64,000 bases of DNA from Lysobacter arvi (GTDB lineage: Bacteria; Pseudomonadota; Gammaproteobacteria; Xanthomonadales; Xanthomonadaceae). The stretch is from NCBI GenBank assembly GCA_031216755.1, contig JARUHG010000005.1:186001-250000 (forward strand), given 5' to 3'. Below the pieces are notes generated by a model. It worked only from the letters and a program-made list of their open reading frames with translations, had not been told where the DNA came from and ran no database searches. The position numbers and the translations under genes are program-made. Below are positions 36,212-46,724 of the stretch, piece by piece; within the stretch, counting starts at the first letter, position 1, and each line of letters begins with the position of its first letter.

Positions 36212-37498
36212 TCACTCGTCCTCTTCGAAGTGCCTCGGGGTATAGCGCTCCGCCGGCGCCCGCCAGACCCGGAAATGCGGCATGGGATCCGTTGGGCCGA
36301 CCAGTTCGCGGGCCAGCGCCAAGCGCGTCTCCAATGACGCACGTTCGGATTCGGGCAGGCGTGCGATGTCCTGTTCCAGGCGCTCGAGGAATTCCGATCG
36401 CGCCTTGATCTCGGCCCAGTGACGGATGAGGGCGTCCAACTGTTCCTGGCTTTGCCTGGTGGATTCCTCGATGCGCCGCCTGTTCTCGCGGATCGCGCGC
36501 TGCCGTTCGTCGGCTTCGTACTGTCGACGTTCGCGTTCCAGCTGCGCGTCCCCCTCCGCGACCAATGCAGGCATCTTGGCCCCAACGGCTTCGATGCCGG
36601 CGACGATATCCGGCAGGCGCGCGAGCAGTCGGGACTTCCCGTTTTCCTGCCAGTGCTCGGCAATATCAACGCGGCAGTGCGGCGCATAGGCCATCAGGCG
36701 CAGCCGACCGGTCGGGCAATCCCGGGTAATCGTCCATGTGTCGGTCGCGAGGCGGGAGCGGCCTTTCGGAACGACGTAGTCGGCGTCGCGCACGTAGGCG
36801 CTGTTGCCGACATAACGGAGCAAGGTAGGCGCAGCCACTTCGACGAGTGTCAGGCCGACCATGTGCCCGTCGATGTAGACCACGGTCAGGCGGTTGGGCG
36901 CCCAGGACCGGTCGTTCTGGTTGTATTCGTCCTGCTGGACAGGCCGTTCCCCTGTGCCGAAGGCGCGCCTGCGCCAAATGCCGTGATAGTGGCGGTCGAT
37001 CAGGCCGACTCGGTGCCCCTCGGCCTCGAGTGCGAGGAACAGGGCATTGGCAAAGGTCAGTGCACCCTCCAGGCTTGGCTGGCTGACCGTGACGTCCAAC
37101 AGGTTGCGCTTGTAGGGCTTGAGATAGTCCCACCACTGCTCAAGCTTGCGCGTCTTCAGGAAATCGCCCATGGCGCCCTGAATCAAGCCATGGATTTTCG
37201 GGCGTGCGCTTTTTGGCTTGCGCTCGCGTGCCGGCTTCGCGCGCGGCATTGATCGGCGGACGAGGACGCCCCCGCCGGGATGCCACTCGGTCGGTTCACC
37301 GGCCTGGGCAGGCGGTAGGGCCGGTGGCGGCGACGCCTTGCCGGCGTCCTTCTTCGCCCAGTGGCCCGCATCCGGGCGCGGGATGTTGAGCGAGTCGCAT
37401 ACCCGTGCCAGGTAACTGTCGGAGACCTGAAAACGTTCCGCGAGCTTGCGCAGTGGCTCGGTCCAGACAGCGGCATAGAGTTCCTCACGCGTGGCCAT
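36212..37498 (-). CDS. Hypothetical protein with N-terminal helix-turn-helix-like region and coiled coil
   Basis: 428 residues. The N-terminal 50 residues (REELYAAVWTEPLRKLAERF, then VSDSYLARVCDSLNIP and AGHWAKKDAGK) are a recurrent helix-turn-helix-like module in island-borne hypothetical proteins. A basic linker (residues about 82-100) leads into an unrecognised alpha/beta region. Residues about 310-385 are strongly charged and probably coiled coil (many E, R and Q). GAGGTG lies before the ATG. It is more GC-rich than the kinase-helicase gene and lies between the two defence candidates, on the same strand; membership in either is not shown. Function unknown. Confidence 0.7.
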   Translation of the reverse strand: MATREELYAAVWTEPLRKLAERFQVSDSYLARVCDSLNIPRPDAGHWAKKDAGKASPPPALPPAQAGEPTEWHPGGGVLVRRSMPRAKPARERKPKSARPKIHGLIQGAMGDFLKTRKLEQWWDYLKPYKRNLLDVTVSQPSLEGALTFANALFLALEAEGHRVGLIDRHYHGIWRRRAFGTGERPVQQDEYNQNDRSWAPNRLTVVYIDGHMVGLTLVEVAAPTLLRYVGNSAYVRDADYVVPKGRSRLATDTWTITRDCPTGRLRLMAYAPHCRVDIAEHWQENGKSRLLARLPDIVAGIEAVGAKMPALVAEGDAQLERERRQYEADERQRAIRENRRRIEESTRQSQEQLDALIRHWAEIKARSEFLERLEQDIARLPESERASLETRLALARELVGPTDPMPHFRVWRAPAERYTPRHFEEDE

Positions 37499-37788
37499 GG
37501 GTGCACCTCGATCACAGATCCAAGGAGTGTGGCCGATGGCGGGCGTGACTGATCACTTTGGGGGACCCAACAGGCAGATTGCGGTCTGGTGGACTGGTGG
37601 GAATCGGCCCGAAGCGGCCATTCCAAAGAGTCCATGCTTGCCAGTCCGCCAGATCAGACGGCTGCTTTTTGCACGGTGTCCCTTGGCAGCCGCCAAAAGT
37701 CGTTCTCGTCGCTCATTGGTATCCACCGACTCCTTGCTGCGCGAGGCTCGGCAGCAAGGAAGAGCAAGGTCCAAGGCAGCTCTCACTG

Positions 37789-40700
37789 CTAAATTGCATA
37801 GCGCGCAAATTGGATCCGCGCCTTTCCATTTCCTGCTCGGATGATGGCATCACCTTTGCCGACCAGCTTCTCGGCACCAGACTCATCCAGGATCACCCTG
37901 CTTTCCATGGCAGTGTTGACGCGCAAGGCAATCTTGCCGGGCAAGTTCCCCTTGACCACCGTGTTGACCACCTGGACCACTGGCTTTTGCGTGGAAACGA
38001 TCACGTGGATGCCTGCTGCGCGGGCCTTCTGGGAAAGGCGCTGCAAGCACTTCTCGATACGTTTCCTCTCGTCGTCGTCGCTGATCAAGTCGGCGTACTC
38101 GTCGAGAACGATGATCCAGCGGGGCATCGGCGCGATCGAAGCCTGGTACTCGGAAATGTTCCTGATATTCGCCCCTGCCTCGCGGAAGGTCTTGTAGCGA
38201 CGTTCCATCTCCTCCACGGCCTGGTCAAGAAGCACGATGGCTTCCTCCCCAGACCAACCAATTGCACCATCGGTGTGCTGCAATCCAGCGAGCGTATTGA
38301 GTTCCGTTTGCTTCGGGTCGATGAGTCGAAGGCGAAGCTCTTCCGGGGAATAGAACCGAGCCGCGCCATGCAGGATCGTCAACAGCGCTTCGGATTTACC
38401 GCTGCCCGTAACGCCCGCGATTAGCAGGTGGGGTGAGTTCGAGTTGGAGAGGTCTATCTCTACTATGTCGCCGGACGCATCCTCGCCAACCGGCACCTTG
38501 AATCCAGATAAGGGACGTTGCCACCTAGACCATAGATCCTCGGCATCCACGAAGTAGCGCTCATCATCGGCCTTCGGCACGGTCAACAACACGTTGCCCT
38601 TGTGCGTCGAACAACCAATTTCCGCGTCAGAAGAGAGTTTTAGTCGGAGCTTTAAATTTTCCAGCTGGGATTCGATCTTGTTAACCGACACGCCGTAGGA
38701 CGGGAAAACTGCGTACTCGATGAATGCAGGGCCTTCTTGATAAGGAACTTCGCCGCGCGGGCGTTCTACCTTGACGTTGAATTCACTCAACGCCGCCAGG
38801 AGCGCTCCGTAACGCCTTTCAAGTTCCACGGCAGCCATCTTGTTACGTTGTGGCTTGGAGATTGGTATGGATGGAAGCGGCTCGGCATTGGCGCTCTCCT
38901 CCTTACCCCCCATCCCAACGGAAACCGCATGGGGGCTTTCGGAAATAGGCTCACCTCCGCCATCCGACGGAATATCAGAAGGGGGGGCTGATGCCGGCGC
39001 ACTTTCGACTTCCGGCGCACTCTGCCCTTCCTGTGCATCCGAAGCCGAATCGCCCTCTGCTTCCATGGTAGGCGTCCCTACTTCGGCACTACTTGCATCA
39101 TCGAGCGCCTCGCGCACAACCTCGTGGGCTAGCCCGTCCTCCCCACTCCAGAAGCACGCATCCAAGGCTGCCGGATCGACCCGGACATCATTGCGACGGT
39201 TTGCGACGGCCCCGCTAATTTCATCCCAACTAGCTTTACTGCCATCAATGCTGCTAGCCCTGGCTTGATACCAAAGCAAGACGCCCTTTCCGAGCCCGAC
39301 ATCTGCACGACCGGAGGCAACACTGTCGAGCAGGCTACCCGCCGATTCCGGATTACCAGATCCGAGTTGGATTGCAGCATCCAATACAGCCGCCAGCCGC
39401 TGGCCGAGCAACGAGGCTTGGCTGCCAGCTGCATCCCGGTAGGTTTCGCACAAGGATTGCAGTTGGCTCTGGTAGCTCGCCAATTGCTCGGCATGCTCGT
39501 TCAAGCGTGGCTCGCCGGCCAGCGGGAAAGCCTGTTCCCGCTCGCCATTCCCGAGGCCGTAGTGTTTGATTTCTACCGGGACGAGGACCACGCATGGACG
39601 TTGTCCAGCACCAATAAACGCGCGCACCGCGAGCAAGTCAGCTCGCTTCCTGCTTCCGTCGCCAGCACTATTGATGCTCGCCCGGAGGAACGGGTCAACG
39701 GCGTCCACGGGGATCACCAATCGGATTTCACCGGATGGAGCGCTATCCAGCCACGTACCGATCGATCGCAGGGCAAAGAAGAATCCAAGTGCGCCAGTTG
39801 CCTGATGGTGTCCAATGGCAAGCAACGTGTTCAACCCGATTGCACGCTCGGCGAGGGTTGAAACAAGCAATTCTGCACGTTTTTCCACATCCCCGGCGGC
39901 CAGTTGGCTATTGAGCTGCTTCAATCGGGCGTGGATAGCGTTGTTTAGTGCTGGAGGCACCGAGGCGAGTACGAAATAAGGCTGTGCGCGACTGCTCGTA
40001 TCTCTGTTTGGCTTGATCGTAGTCGCCGGACGCCAATCCCAAAGGATGTAATCACTGTTCGACTGGTCTCTGGCTGCGCGAGAAATGACCTGCGGATCAA
40101 CACCAAAATCGCCCGCGACCAGCCAACCAGGCCTCCCGGCAACGCCAACTGGATTCGGGATTATCTTGAGGGCATGCGATCCAGTCGTGGCCGACTCGTA
40201 GGAATGCAGGACCTTCGTGAACTCCCTCCCGGCCTCGTCCGGTTCGGCAAGCGTGTAGTCCAGTGAGGTGAATGTGGCCTCGCGCGAACGGATCGGCGTG
40301 CGCCGTAGTGGCAAGCTTGGGAGCCATCCCCTACCCCGACCAGTAGTTGGCTCCATGGCCAACAGGGCCGCGTTGCCTTCGAGGAAAGTCACGTGGCTAT
40401 TCAATGACTGGCCTGGGGGCGTACTTACCCATTGGACATTGAATCCAGGCCTTGCAATTGCAATGGCGTCGTCAATTCCTGAAAAACGCGGGATCGGCCC
40501 AAGGCGGGTTTCGGAATCCGTTACTCGGACGCCCGCGACGCCATCCAACCCCGAACTGCCAAAGGCAAGCTCTCCGAGCTTGGCAAGCACGCCATCATCT
40601 ATCGACGAGGAACGACGCGAAGGGTTGGTAGTGGCCAAATCGATATGCAAGGACTGGACATGCGGAGAAACCCGCAGGAAATCATCAATGGCAGCACTGA

Positions 40701-43251
40701 CCGAAGAAGCAGAGAGAGCCGACAACCCGTCTACGGGAAAGCGGCGCCCCGCAATCCATTCCGGAATTGCTGCCTGCCTCCTGACGATTGCAACGCTGGC
40801 ATGCCAACCTAGGTAAAGGTCATTGGGCCTGGGATCGACCGGCACGGGCATCAGTGCTGATGGACTGTCGAACTGGTCGCTGAAAACGACTGATGAAGGA
40901 AAATGGGTTCCATCCAACAGTGCCAATGATTCCGTGGGTCTGGCTCCGTCGTCATGCGCTTCGCGTAGCCCGATCTGGAGTCCCCACGCCCAGGCAAGCC
41001 GAATCGGATGCAAGGGGCTCAACAAGACAGCTTGGGCCGACTGGTAACCGCTCCCTTCTTCGTAAACCACAAGGGAAAAAGGGTTTCGCGCCCAGAAACG
41101 ATCGGATGGGGACAATCCAGAAGTGGCTACGAGCAACTCACGATAGGCCTTGAGCAATCCATCCATCGTCTCTTTCGGGATGAAATCAAGCGCTATACGG
41201 GAAATGGTTAACCCCGCGCTGTCCTCCTCCTTCTCAAGATCAGCAATGACCTTGGGAATCCCAAGCGACACGTAAGCCTCAAGTAGCCCGACGTAGGACG
41301 GGTGTGAAAGAAGCTGCTGGCTCGGGAACCCGGGGGAAAGATCATTACCGGTGCGCGACAGCAGGTCCGGAGTACAGCGAACGCCATTGCCATTAGCAAC
41401 CAAATCGCTCTTTTGGCGCGAGCTCGTCGCAAGGATGCATCCAAGGGCATGCCCTCGCTCTAGGTTTGCTAGGCAGTCGCCAACCTGCGCTTCGAAGTAA
41501 TTGAACGCATCCTCCTCTGCGAGGAAGGACGCATCAGGATGCAAGCCATGCGCGGCAGCGATGATTGGCGAAAGAGGCCGTTCATTGCTTGAAAACAAGT
41601 CGATATGGAAGATCACCTGGCTGGTAGACCTGATATCCACGCCTTCCGTGATTTCCACGGTGGCCTTCGCACCAGCATCCTCCATGCCTGCCCATGCAAG
41701 GGAAAATGGCGTAGCCCGCACTGTGGCCGTCTTTCCATCGAACCCCGCGGATTCTCCCCAGGCAACCGCAAGGTCATAGGCCCCCAGTTCTGGCACTTCG
41801 ACAGACGCGGCATCGCTATCCCTACGCGACCAGATGATTGGGCCACGCAATGATGCCTTCGTGCTGCGGCCCTGGGGTTTCGCCCAGAGTGCGGCTTCGT
41901 CCGACCTCAACAAGGTGAACGAGCCGCTACACCGATCAACCAAGATCTGAGCTGCCTCGCTGGAAGTCGAGACCTCGATCCATGCAAGATTCCGAGCTTT
42001 CTTGGCTGGCGTGAGTGCAAGTGCTCCTTTCAGGTGCAAACCATCCGGAAGAAGCAAGGATGATTCGCCCTCGAACGCCGCCGCACATCCACGAATGCCG
42101 GAAACTTGGACTTGGGAAAGTAGCTTGCTGGCATCCGTGTTCGTGGAAGAGCCCTCGCCATCGGGCTTGTACGGCACTACTAGCTCGATCTGCCTTAGCA
42201 GCAGGCTATTGCCGGATTCATCCCTTGATTCGTCGGCCTTGGCTACCAGGACAGGCAGGGCGTTTTTCCAAGGCAGCGGCAGGTCGGAGCCCTCTCGGCG
42301 AACGCCGAGCTTGCCTTTGGCATCGACAAAACTTTCCTTGAACACGGCTTCATCCAAATGGCCCCATCCCCTGATCCGATCCAAGGGATCGCCGCCATTC
42401 GCCGTAGCCACCAATGCAACAACGGAATCACTTCGGAGGCTCGTTATCGAGTGGGATTTTTCCCAATCGAGCTTCGCCAGAAATTGTGCCGCTTTGGCCG
42501 CCGACGCCAGGCCTTCGAGCCTGGCAATTTCCGTCATGATCGCTGGGGGGCTCGACCACCGGTCTTGCAGTACCTTGATGTATTCCTTTGGCCTGGTGGA
42601 TAAGGCATGCCCACGGGATGGCACCGGCAATCCGGCGCAGCCGTAAAGCCTGGCAACCCCTTTCGGCTCAAACGTAGCGCTCGGCAAGGCCAGCGATTCC
42701 ACCCATTGATGCACGTGGAGCCACCAGTCCGCGGCAAAGCTCGACTGGCCATTCCCAACCGCCTCGTAAGCAGCTGCTAGAAACCCGAGGATGTTTTGTG
42801 TTGTCTTCTGGAACTCTTCCCGCGACAAGCCATGGGTCCCCACATTCTCGGCTAGGACCTCGGCAAGACATGCGGCGAATTCCTGGAGACCTGCAACGCC
42901 AGTTCCTCCGCTTGCGGTATTGCCCGAGGGAAACCCGTTGGAGAGCAGCAGTGGATAGACGCTGGAGTAGGTCGACATGCCCCGGTTGTCGCTCGCAAAG
43001 GCCACTGCCATATGCGATCCCTGCCGGTACATTGCCAGTTCCCTGAAATCCACGCGAGGCGAGATCGAGGCGACATCCTGCCGTTGCCCATGGACGAAAA
43101 GGGCAAACGACGGATCGGCGGCGATTTCTACATTCGCGCCCTCAAGAAGCCTAGCGACGAATGTCGGCTGGAGGTCATCCGGCAACTCCAGCATCAATTG
43201 ACCGCTGATCCGGTGTGCCAAACGGGCAAGCGCGCGTCCAATCAGTGACAT
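37789..43251 (-). CDS. Giant protein with C-terminal FtsK/SpoIIIE-type motor domain
   Basis: 1820 residues from the ATG at 43251 (a TTG at 43272 is possible but overlaps the upstream gene; GGAAGTG precedes the ATG). Residues about 1600-1820 are a clear FtsK motor: Walker A IAGVTGSGKSEAL near 1612, LRLIDPKQTEL, Walker B WIIVLDEYADL near 1715, AAGIHVIVSTQKP and SRVILDESGAEKLVGKGDAI. No membrane segments and no gamma domain, so it is not a division FtsK. The first 1400 residues are not recognised; a segment near 1380-1460 is acidic, low-complexity and Pro/Ser-rich, probably a flexible linker before the motor. The last gene of the vsr-methyltransferase-ATPase-unknown-FtsK run; the unknown gene stops 1 base before it. 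A DNA-translocating restriction engine is the inference. Confidence 0.85.
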   Translation of the reverse strand: MSLIGRALARLAHRISGQLMLELPDDLQPTFVARLLEGANVEIAADPSFALFVHGQRQDVASISPRVDFRELAMYRQGSHMAVAFASDNRGMSTYSSVYPLLLSNGFPSGNTASGGTGVAGLQEFAACLAEVLAENVGTHGLSREEFQKTTQNILGFLAAAYEAVGNGQSSFAADWWLHVHQWVESLALPSATFEPKGVARLYGCAGLPVPSRGHALSTRPKEYIKVLQDRWSSPPAIMTEIARLEGLASAAKAAQFLAKLDWEKSHSITSLRSDSVVALVATANGGDPLDRIRGWGHLDEAVFKESFVDAKGKLGVRREGSDLPLPWKNALPVLVAKADESRDESGNSLLLRQIELVVPYKPDGEGSSTNTDASKLLSQVQVSGIRGCAAAFEGESSLLLPDGLHLKGALALTPAKKARNLAWIEVSTSSEAAQILVDRCSGSFTLLRSDEAALWAKPQGRSTKASLRGPIIWSRRDSDAASVEVPELGAYDLAVAWGESAGFDGKTATVRATPFSLAWAGMEDAGAKATVEITEGVDIRSTSQVIFHIDLFSSNERPLSPIIAAAHGLHPDASFLAEEDAFNYFEAQVGDCLANLERGHALGCILATSSRQKSDLVANGNGVRCTPDLLSRTGNDLSPGFPSQQLLSHPSYVGLLEAYVSLGIPKVIADLEKEEDSAGLTISRIALDFIPKETMDGLLKAYRELLVATSGLSPSDRFWARNPFSLVVYEEGSGYQSAQAVLLSPLHPIRLAWAWGLQIGLREAHDDGARPTESLALLDGTHFPSSVVFSDQFDSPSALMPVPVDPRPNDLYLGWHASVAIVRRQAAIPEWIAGRRFPVDGLSALSASSVSAAIDDFLRVSPHVQSLHIDLATTNPSRRSSSIDDGVLAKLGELAFGSSGLDGVAGVRVTDSETRLGPIPRFSGIDDAIAIARPGFNVQWVSTPPGQSLNSHVTFLEGNAALLAMEPTTGRGRGWLPSLPLRRTPIRSREATFTSLDYTLAEPDEAGREFTKVLHSYESATTGSHALKIIPNPVGVAGRPGWLVAGDFGVDPQVISRAARDQSNSDYILWDWRPATTIKPNRDTSSRAQPYFVLASVPPALNNAIHARLKQLNSQLAAGDVEKRAELLVSTLAERAIGLNTLLAIGHHQATGALGFFFALRSIGTWLDSAPSGEIRLVIPVDAVDPFLRASINSAGDGSRKRADLLAVRAFIGAGQRPCVVLVPVEIKHYGLGNGEREQAFPLAGEPRLNEHAEQLASYQSQLQSLCETYRDAAGSQASLLGQRLAAVLDAAIQLGSGNPESAGSLLDSVASGRADVGLGKGVLLWYQARASSIDGSKASWDEISGAVANRRNDVRVDPAALDACFWSGEDGLAHEVVREALDDASSAEVGTPTMEAEGDSASDAQEGQSAPEVESAPASAPPSDIPSDGGGEPISESPHAVSVGMGGKEESANAEPLPSIPISKPQRNKMAAVELERRYGALLAALSEFNVKVERPRGEVPYQEGPAFIEYAVFPSYGVSVNKIESQLENLKLRLKLSSDAEIGCSTHKGNVLLTVPKADDERYFVDAEDLWSRWQRPLSGFKVPVGEDASGDIVEIDLSNSNSPHLLIAGVTGSGKSEALLTILHGAARFYSPEELRLRLIDPKQTELNTLAGLQHTDGAIGWSGEEAIVLLDQAVEEMERRYKTFREAGANIRNISEYQASIAPMPRWIIVLDEYADLISDDDERKRIEKCLQRLSQKARAAGIHVIVSTQKPVVQVVNTVVKGNLPGKIALRVNTAMESRVILDESGAEKLVGKGDAIIRAGNGKARIQFARYAI

Positions 43252-43252
43252 T

Positions 43253-44698
43253 TCACTTCCGTCCGAATCCAAGGTTTATCTCAATGCCTTCGTCGCCATC
43301 CGAAGCGCTTGCGCATAGTCCCGCGCGCTCCAATTCACCAAGCAGGAAATCGATCCTGGGCTTGAAGCCAACGCCTTCCAGCGAACGCTGGACGTCCCCC
43401 AATCGCACGACATCCGATGGCCCGGTTGCCGCCATTGCGGACATCACGACGATCCACTCGGGCGCCGGAGCCACGTGCGTGTAGTTCCTGCTGACAACCT
43501 TCAACAGGGCATGGTGGTCTGGCGTGTCCAGAGCGCTTCTCGCCAGCAAGGAATAGCGGACCGTTTCAATCAAGTTGGACAAACCTCCCTTGTCGCCGCC
43601 ACCGCCAAGTGCGGCTTTGATCGACTTGGGATTAGCTGTACGGAGTGTCTCGACAAGACTTACGAGGTCATTGGGTTCGTCACTAAGTTCACTGGCCGCC
43701 TCGATGATTGCTTTGCGGCATGCCAGCCCCTGCGTCAGCAGCCGTCGAATCGACGGCATTACATCCATCTGTGCTATGCCGCCTCGCTGATAGGGAACTA
43801 GCGGCCTTGTCGGGTTCAATGCCCAGCGTGCAACCGTGGCCGTGTCGCGTTCGTGGTCTGCAATTCCGCGTGCAAGCTCCAGAAAGAAATTGGCTTCCCA
43901 GAGGAATGTGAATCCAATGGCATTTCGAAGTACGCAAACGGCCCAGCCCGCCCATCTCCTTGGCGGGAGGATCGTGTACCACGCCGGCGTGCAAAGCCGG
44001 TTCCAACTTGAATGGAACCAAGAAAATGGCGTTCCAACTCCTGCTGAAATGACGTCCTCTTGCCACCACGATGGCGCGGGCTCCGGTACGGACGCCTTCG
44101 CAACCTGTGGTGCAGTCGGCGGCCAAGCCCCCTCAGGCAAGAAGCGCTTGAGGGTTGTCCCTGCCAACGCATCTTCCAAGTCCTTCAATTTCCCGGCTGC
44201 CGAGTAGTAGCGAGCGACATCAAACCAACGGCCTGCAGCTGTTTGCCCGTCGGCACTTCCGCCGAGCGCATACATGGTATTCAGCAGGTTGGCGAAATTC
44301 GGCGGATTTTTGGTTGCCAGACTGCCGGTAGGATCCTGTAGTAGCGCACCGGCGAGGCCGATTGCCGATGACGCATAGCCGACACCCTTTGGAGGCTTGA
44401 CGCCCAGCATGGCGTCCGCCGCTGCCTCGGCGACCACTCTGGGCAAGTCCCCTCCAGTTGCGGTGGTCCAGCCATTCGATTGCAGGCTTGCGCGGAAATC
44501 CTCTAGCCCTAGGCCGCGCGGCATGGTTTGTTCGATGGTCACGCCGCGCTTCGCCCGGCTTTCCTTCCGTTGGTATATCAATCCTGTTTCGCTGTGCCCG
44601 GGCGCTCTGGGGATTACCGACCATGCCAAGGCCGACAGGAGGACTTCCGGACTCGACGGATATTGGGGACGCTTTAGGTCGGGGAATGCAAAGGCCAT
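43253..44698 (-). CDS. Unknown middle component of the ATPase/FtsK locus
   Basis: 481 residues. I do not recognise a domain. The protein is mostly helical with many Trp and Ala; the C-terminal 90 residues (EWIVVMSAMAATGPSDVVRL ... LLGELERAGLC) resemble a winged helix. No P-loop, nuclease motif or signal peptide. Its ATG overlaps the TAA stop of the upstream ATPase gene (TAATG) and its own stop is 1 base before the FtsK-type gene, so all three are translationally coupled. Size and position recall the middle gene of dptFGH-type modules, but similarity cannot be confirmed by eye. Confidence 0.75.
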   Translation of the reverse strand: MAFAFPDLKRPQYPSSPEVLLSALAWSVIPRAPGHSETGLIYQRKESRAKRGVTIEQTMPRGLGLEDFRASLQSNGWTTATGGDLPRVVAEAAADAMLGVKPPKGVGYASSAIGLAGALLQDPTGSLATKNPPNFANLLNTMYALGGSADGQTAAGRWFDVARYYSAAGKLKDLEDALAGTTLKRFLPEGAWPPTAPQVAKASVPEPAPSWWQEDVISAGVGTPFSWFHSSWNRLCTPAWYTILPPRRWAGWAVCVLRNAIGFTFLWEANFFLELARGIADHERDTATVARWALNPTRPLVPYQRGGIAQMDVMPSIRRLLTQGLACRKAIIEAASELSDEPNDLVSLVETLRTANPKSIKAALGGGGDKGGLSNLIETVRYSLLARSALDTPDHHALLKVVSRNYTHVAPAPEWIVVMSAMAATGPSDVVRLGDVQRSLEGVGFKPRIDFLLGELERAGLCASASDGDEGIEINLGFGRK

Positions 44699-46677
44699 TA
44701 GCTCAGCTCCACCGGGCTTCCACCGGAAATCACGACAAGCCGGCGCTGGTTGGCAGGAACCGCGGAAAGACTGGATGCACGGCAGCGTTCAATTCGTGGC
44801 TCGACATGGGCGGTTGATTCCGTTTGTCCTGCGCGATGCCCACGGCAAGCCAAGGCTTCCCGCATCAGGGAAAAATCGAGCACGAGCTGGCCTATCACCT
44901 CCGCATGCCCCGTAAGCGTGCATTCAAGCACGAGGCGACTCCCCTGTTGCCTAACCTGGAGGTTGATGGAGTTGTGGGGAATGATCTCGGCCAGCCTCGG
45001 GCTCGTTTCCTCCCGTGAGGCCTGTAGTGGTTCGACCCTTGCAGCAAATGCAGGCACGAGGATGCTGTCCTGCGGCGCATCATCATGCTGCGGGAAAATG
45101 AGTGACCTGATCGCCTTCTCAAGCTCCAACGGAAGCTTCCCTACGCCCTTGGCGCATTTCTCTCGGCATAGCTCCCATTGCTTCACAACTGCGCGATTGC
45201 CCAAATGCCCCGTGGACACACCTACAAGACGGGTGAGATAGCCACCGAACCAGGAGACGAGCCGACGACGCACACTATCCGAGCAATCATTGCTACCTAC
45301 GTATTCGACAATTGCTTGCTCTAGGCATTTGTCGAACCCGAACCAGGCGTTATCTAGCAAGCCGCTCTCGAGCAATGATTCGCTTGGCATCCCGCCAAGC
45401 GCGACGCTTTGCATCGCTGCTTCCACGACTTGGCTATCCATTGCCCCCCAAGCCGAAGGGTCTACAAGAGACAACCCGAGGTGTGCCGGCGTAGTCGGAG
45501 GATAAAAAGGCAAGGCATCGTCGCCTGTAGGCATGGGAGCCCTGAACAGGGCGTTGTGCATGCGGAAATGGGACAACTCAAGCAAGGCGTCCAGCTTCTC
45601 CTTCAGCGAGGAACCATTGCGCGCCTTGTGCAGGCAACGATCTACATGCTCCAGCAAGGAGCGAGAACCATCGAGAGTGGCAAACCTCGGCCCAAGGATG
45701 CTTAGCGCGGCTAGTCCCCAGACATCCCGGTAACTGTGCAATCGCCCTGATGCTATCTCCGCATGGGCGAGGATATTTTCCCAGCTCAGAATGGTGTTTG
45801 GAGGAAGCCACTGCTGGACATTGGCCCGGATAGGACACTCCATCGGCCTGACCATGGCGTCATCGCGGCAGCGCTCCACGATTTGCTGGAATAAAGCTCC
45901 GGCACGGGACTGGACGCCATCGATGTCCATTAGCGAGCAGGCATCTACCGACATGGCCGAGATTCGTACTGCACGCCCGTCCAGATTGAACCGGAGTTCG
46001 TGGTAGTGATCGCCAAGGACAAGCTTCGCTCCCTCGCGCGAAGCACCTAGTTGACCTAAATCATCCTGCCCCGGGGATGCAAGCCAAGCAAGGACGGCAC
46101 GCGCGAGGACTTCGATGCCATCGCCATGCTCGGATAGCGAACGCAGCTCATCAATGACGATTCCGCGATTTACGCAGCAAAAGGCCGCCACGGGACTAGC
46201 CGCCGATTCATCCCACCACCGCTGAATGTCGCAGGCAAGCGCCACCGGCTGGCGTGATTGGTAATCCGCGCTTGGCGCAATTGTTGCGTCATTGAGAAGC
46301 TCGATGCTGACGCCATTCTTCGTCGTCTTGTAAATACGATGCGCCAGTTCATCGCTCGCGGATGTGGAAAGGCCCAATTCCTTCCCTAGCGACCGGGCGG
46401 CAAACGACTTGCCGTTTCCCGCGCCACCAAGCAGGAAAACGATGTGCAAGCCTTCGGGAGACTCGATGCCGGCAACGAAGTCTCTGATCAATTCGTGGAC
46501 ACCGGGTAGCAAGGGGCCTTTTGGCCACCATCCGTCATCCTCAGCCCCCGGACGAGCCGCAACGTCCTCGCCGCCAAAGGCGCGCTTTTGGAGTTTCTGG
46601 AAACTCGTTTCTTGCTTGGCATCTACCGATTGCCCGGCAAGAACCTTGGCTTCCGAACTTCCCGGATTGCTATTCAT
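44698..46677 (-). CDS. P-loop ATPase component of the FtsK locus
   Basis: 659 residues. A P-loop is near residue 85: FLLGGAGNGKSFAARSL. A possible Walker B follows in NRGIVIDELRSLSEHGDGIE (about residue 175). The rest is helical and not recognised. Proteins of this size with a single N-terminal P-loop followed by a long helical region occur as the first gene of DptF-type restriction modules; that is a structural analogy, not an established homology. AGGGGGCAGG precedes the ATG. The next gene starts within its stop codon. The methyltransferase gene ends 47 bases upstream. Confidence 0.78.
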   Translation of the reverse strand: MNSNPGSSEAKVLAGQSVDAKQETSFQKLQKRAFGGEDVAARPGAEDDGWWPKGPLLPGVHELIRDFVAGIESPEGLHIVFLLGGAGNGKSFAARSLGKELGLSTSASDELAHRIYKTTKNGVSIELLNDATIAPSADYQSRQPVALACDIQRWWDESAASPVAAFCCVNRGIVIDELRSLSEHGDGIEVLARAVLAWLASPGQDDLGQLGASREGAKLVLGDHYHELRFNLDGRAVRISAMSVDACSLMDIDGVQSRAGALFQQIVERCRDDAMVRPMECPIRANVQQWLPPNTILSWENILAHAEIASGRLHSYRDVWGLAALSILGPRFATLDGSRSLLEHVDRCLHKARNGSSLKEKLDALLELSHFRMHNALFRAPMPTGDDALPFYPPTTPAHLGLSLVDPSAWGAMDSQVVEAAMQSVALGGMPSESLLESGLLDNAWFGFDKCLEQAIVEYVGSNDCSDSVRRRLVSWFGGYLTRLVGVSTGHLGNRAVVKQWELCREKCAKGVGKLPLELEKAIRSLIFPQHDDAPQDSILVPAFAARVEPLQASREETSPRLAEIIPHNSINLQVRQQGSRLVLECTLTGHAEVIGQLVLDFSLMREALACRGHRAGQTESTAHVEPRIERCRASSLSAVPANQRRLVVISGGSPVELS

Positions 46678-46724
46678 CCTGCCCCCTGCATGTGGATGGC
46701 CAAGCCCCGGCCACCGAAGTGTAA

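Noticed and set aside
37789-46677. Calling the three-gene run dptFGH
   Set aside because: Gene order and sizes are similar, but homology was not tested and no phosphorothioation genes are present, so only an analogy is stated.
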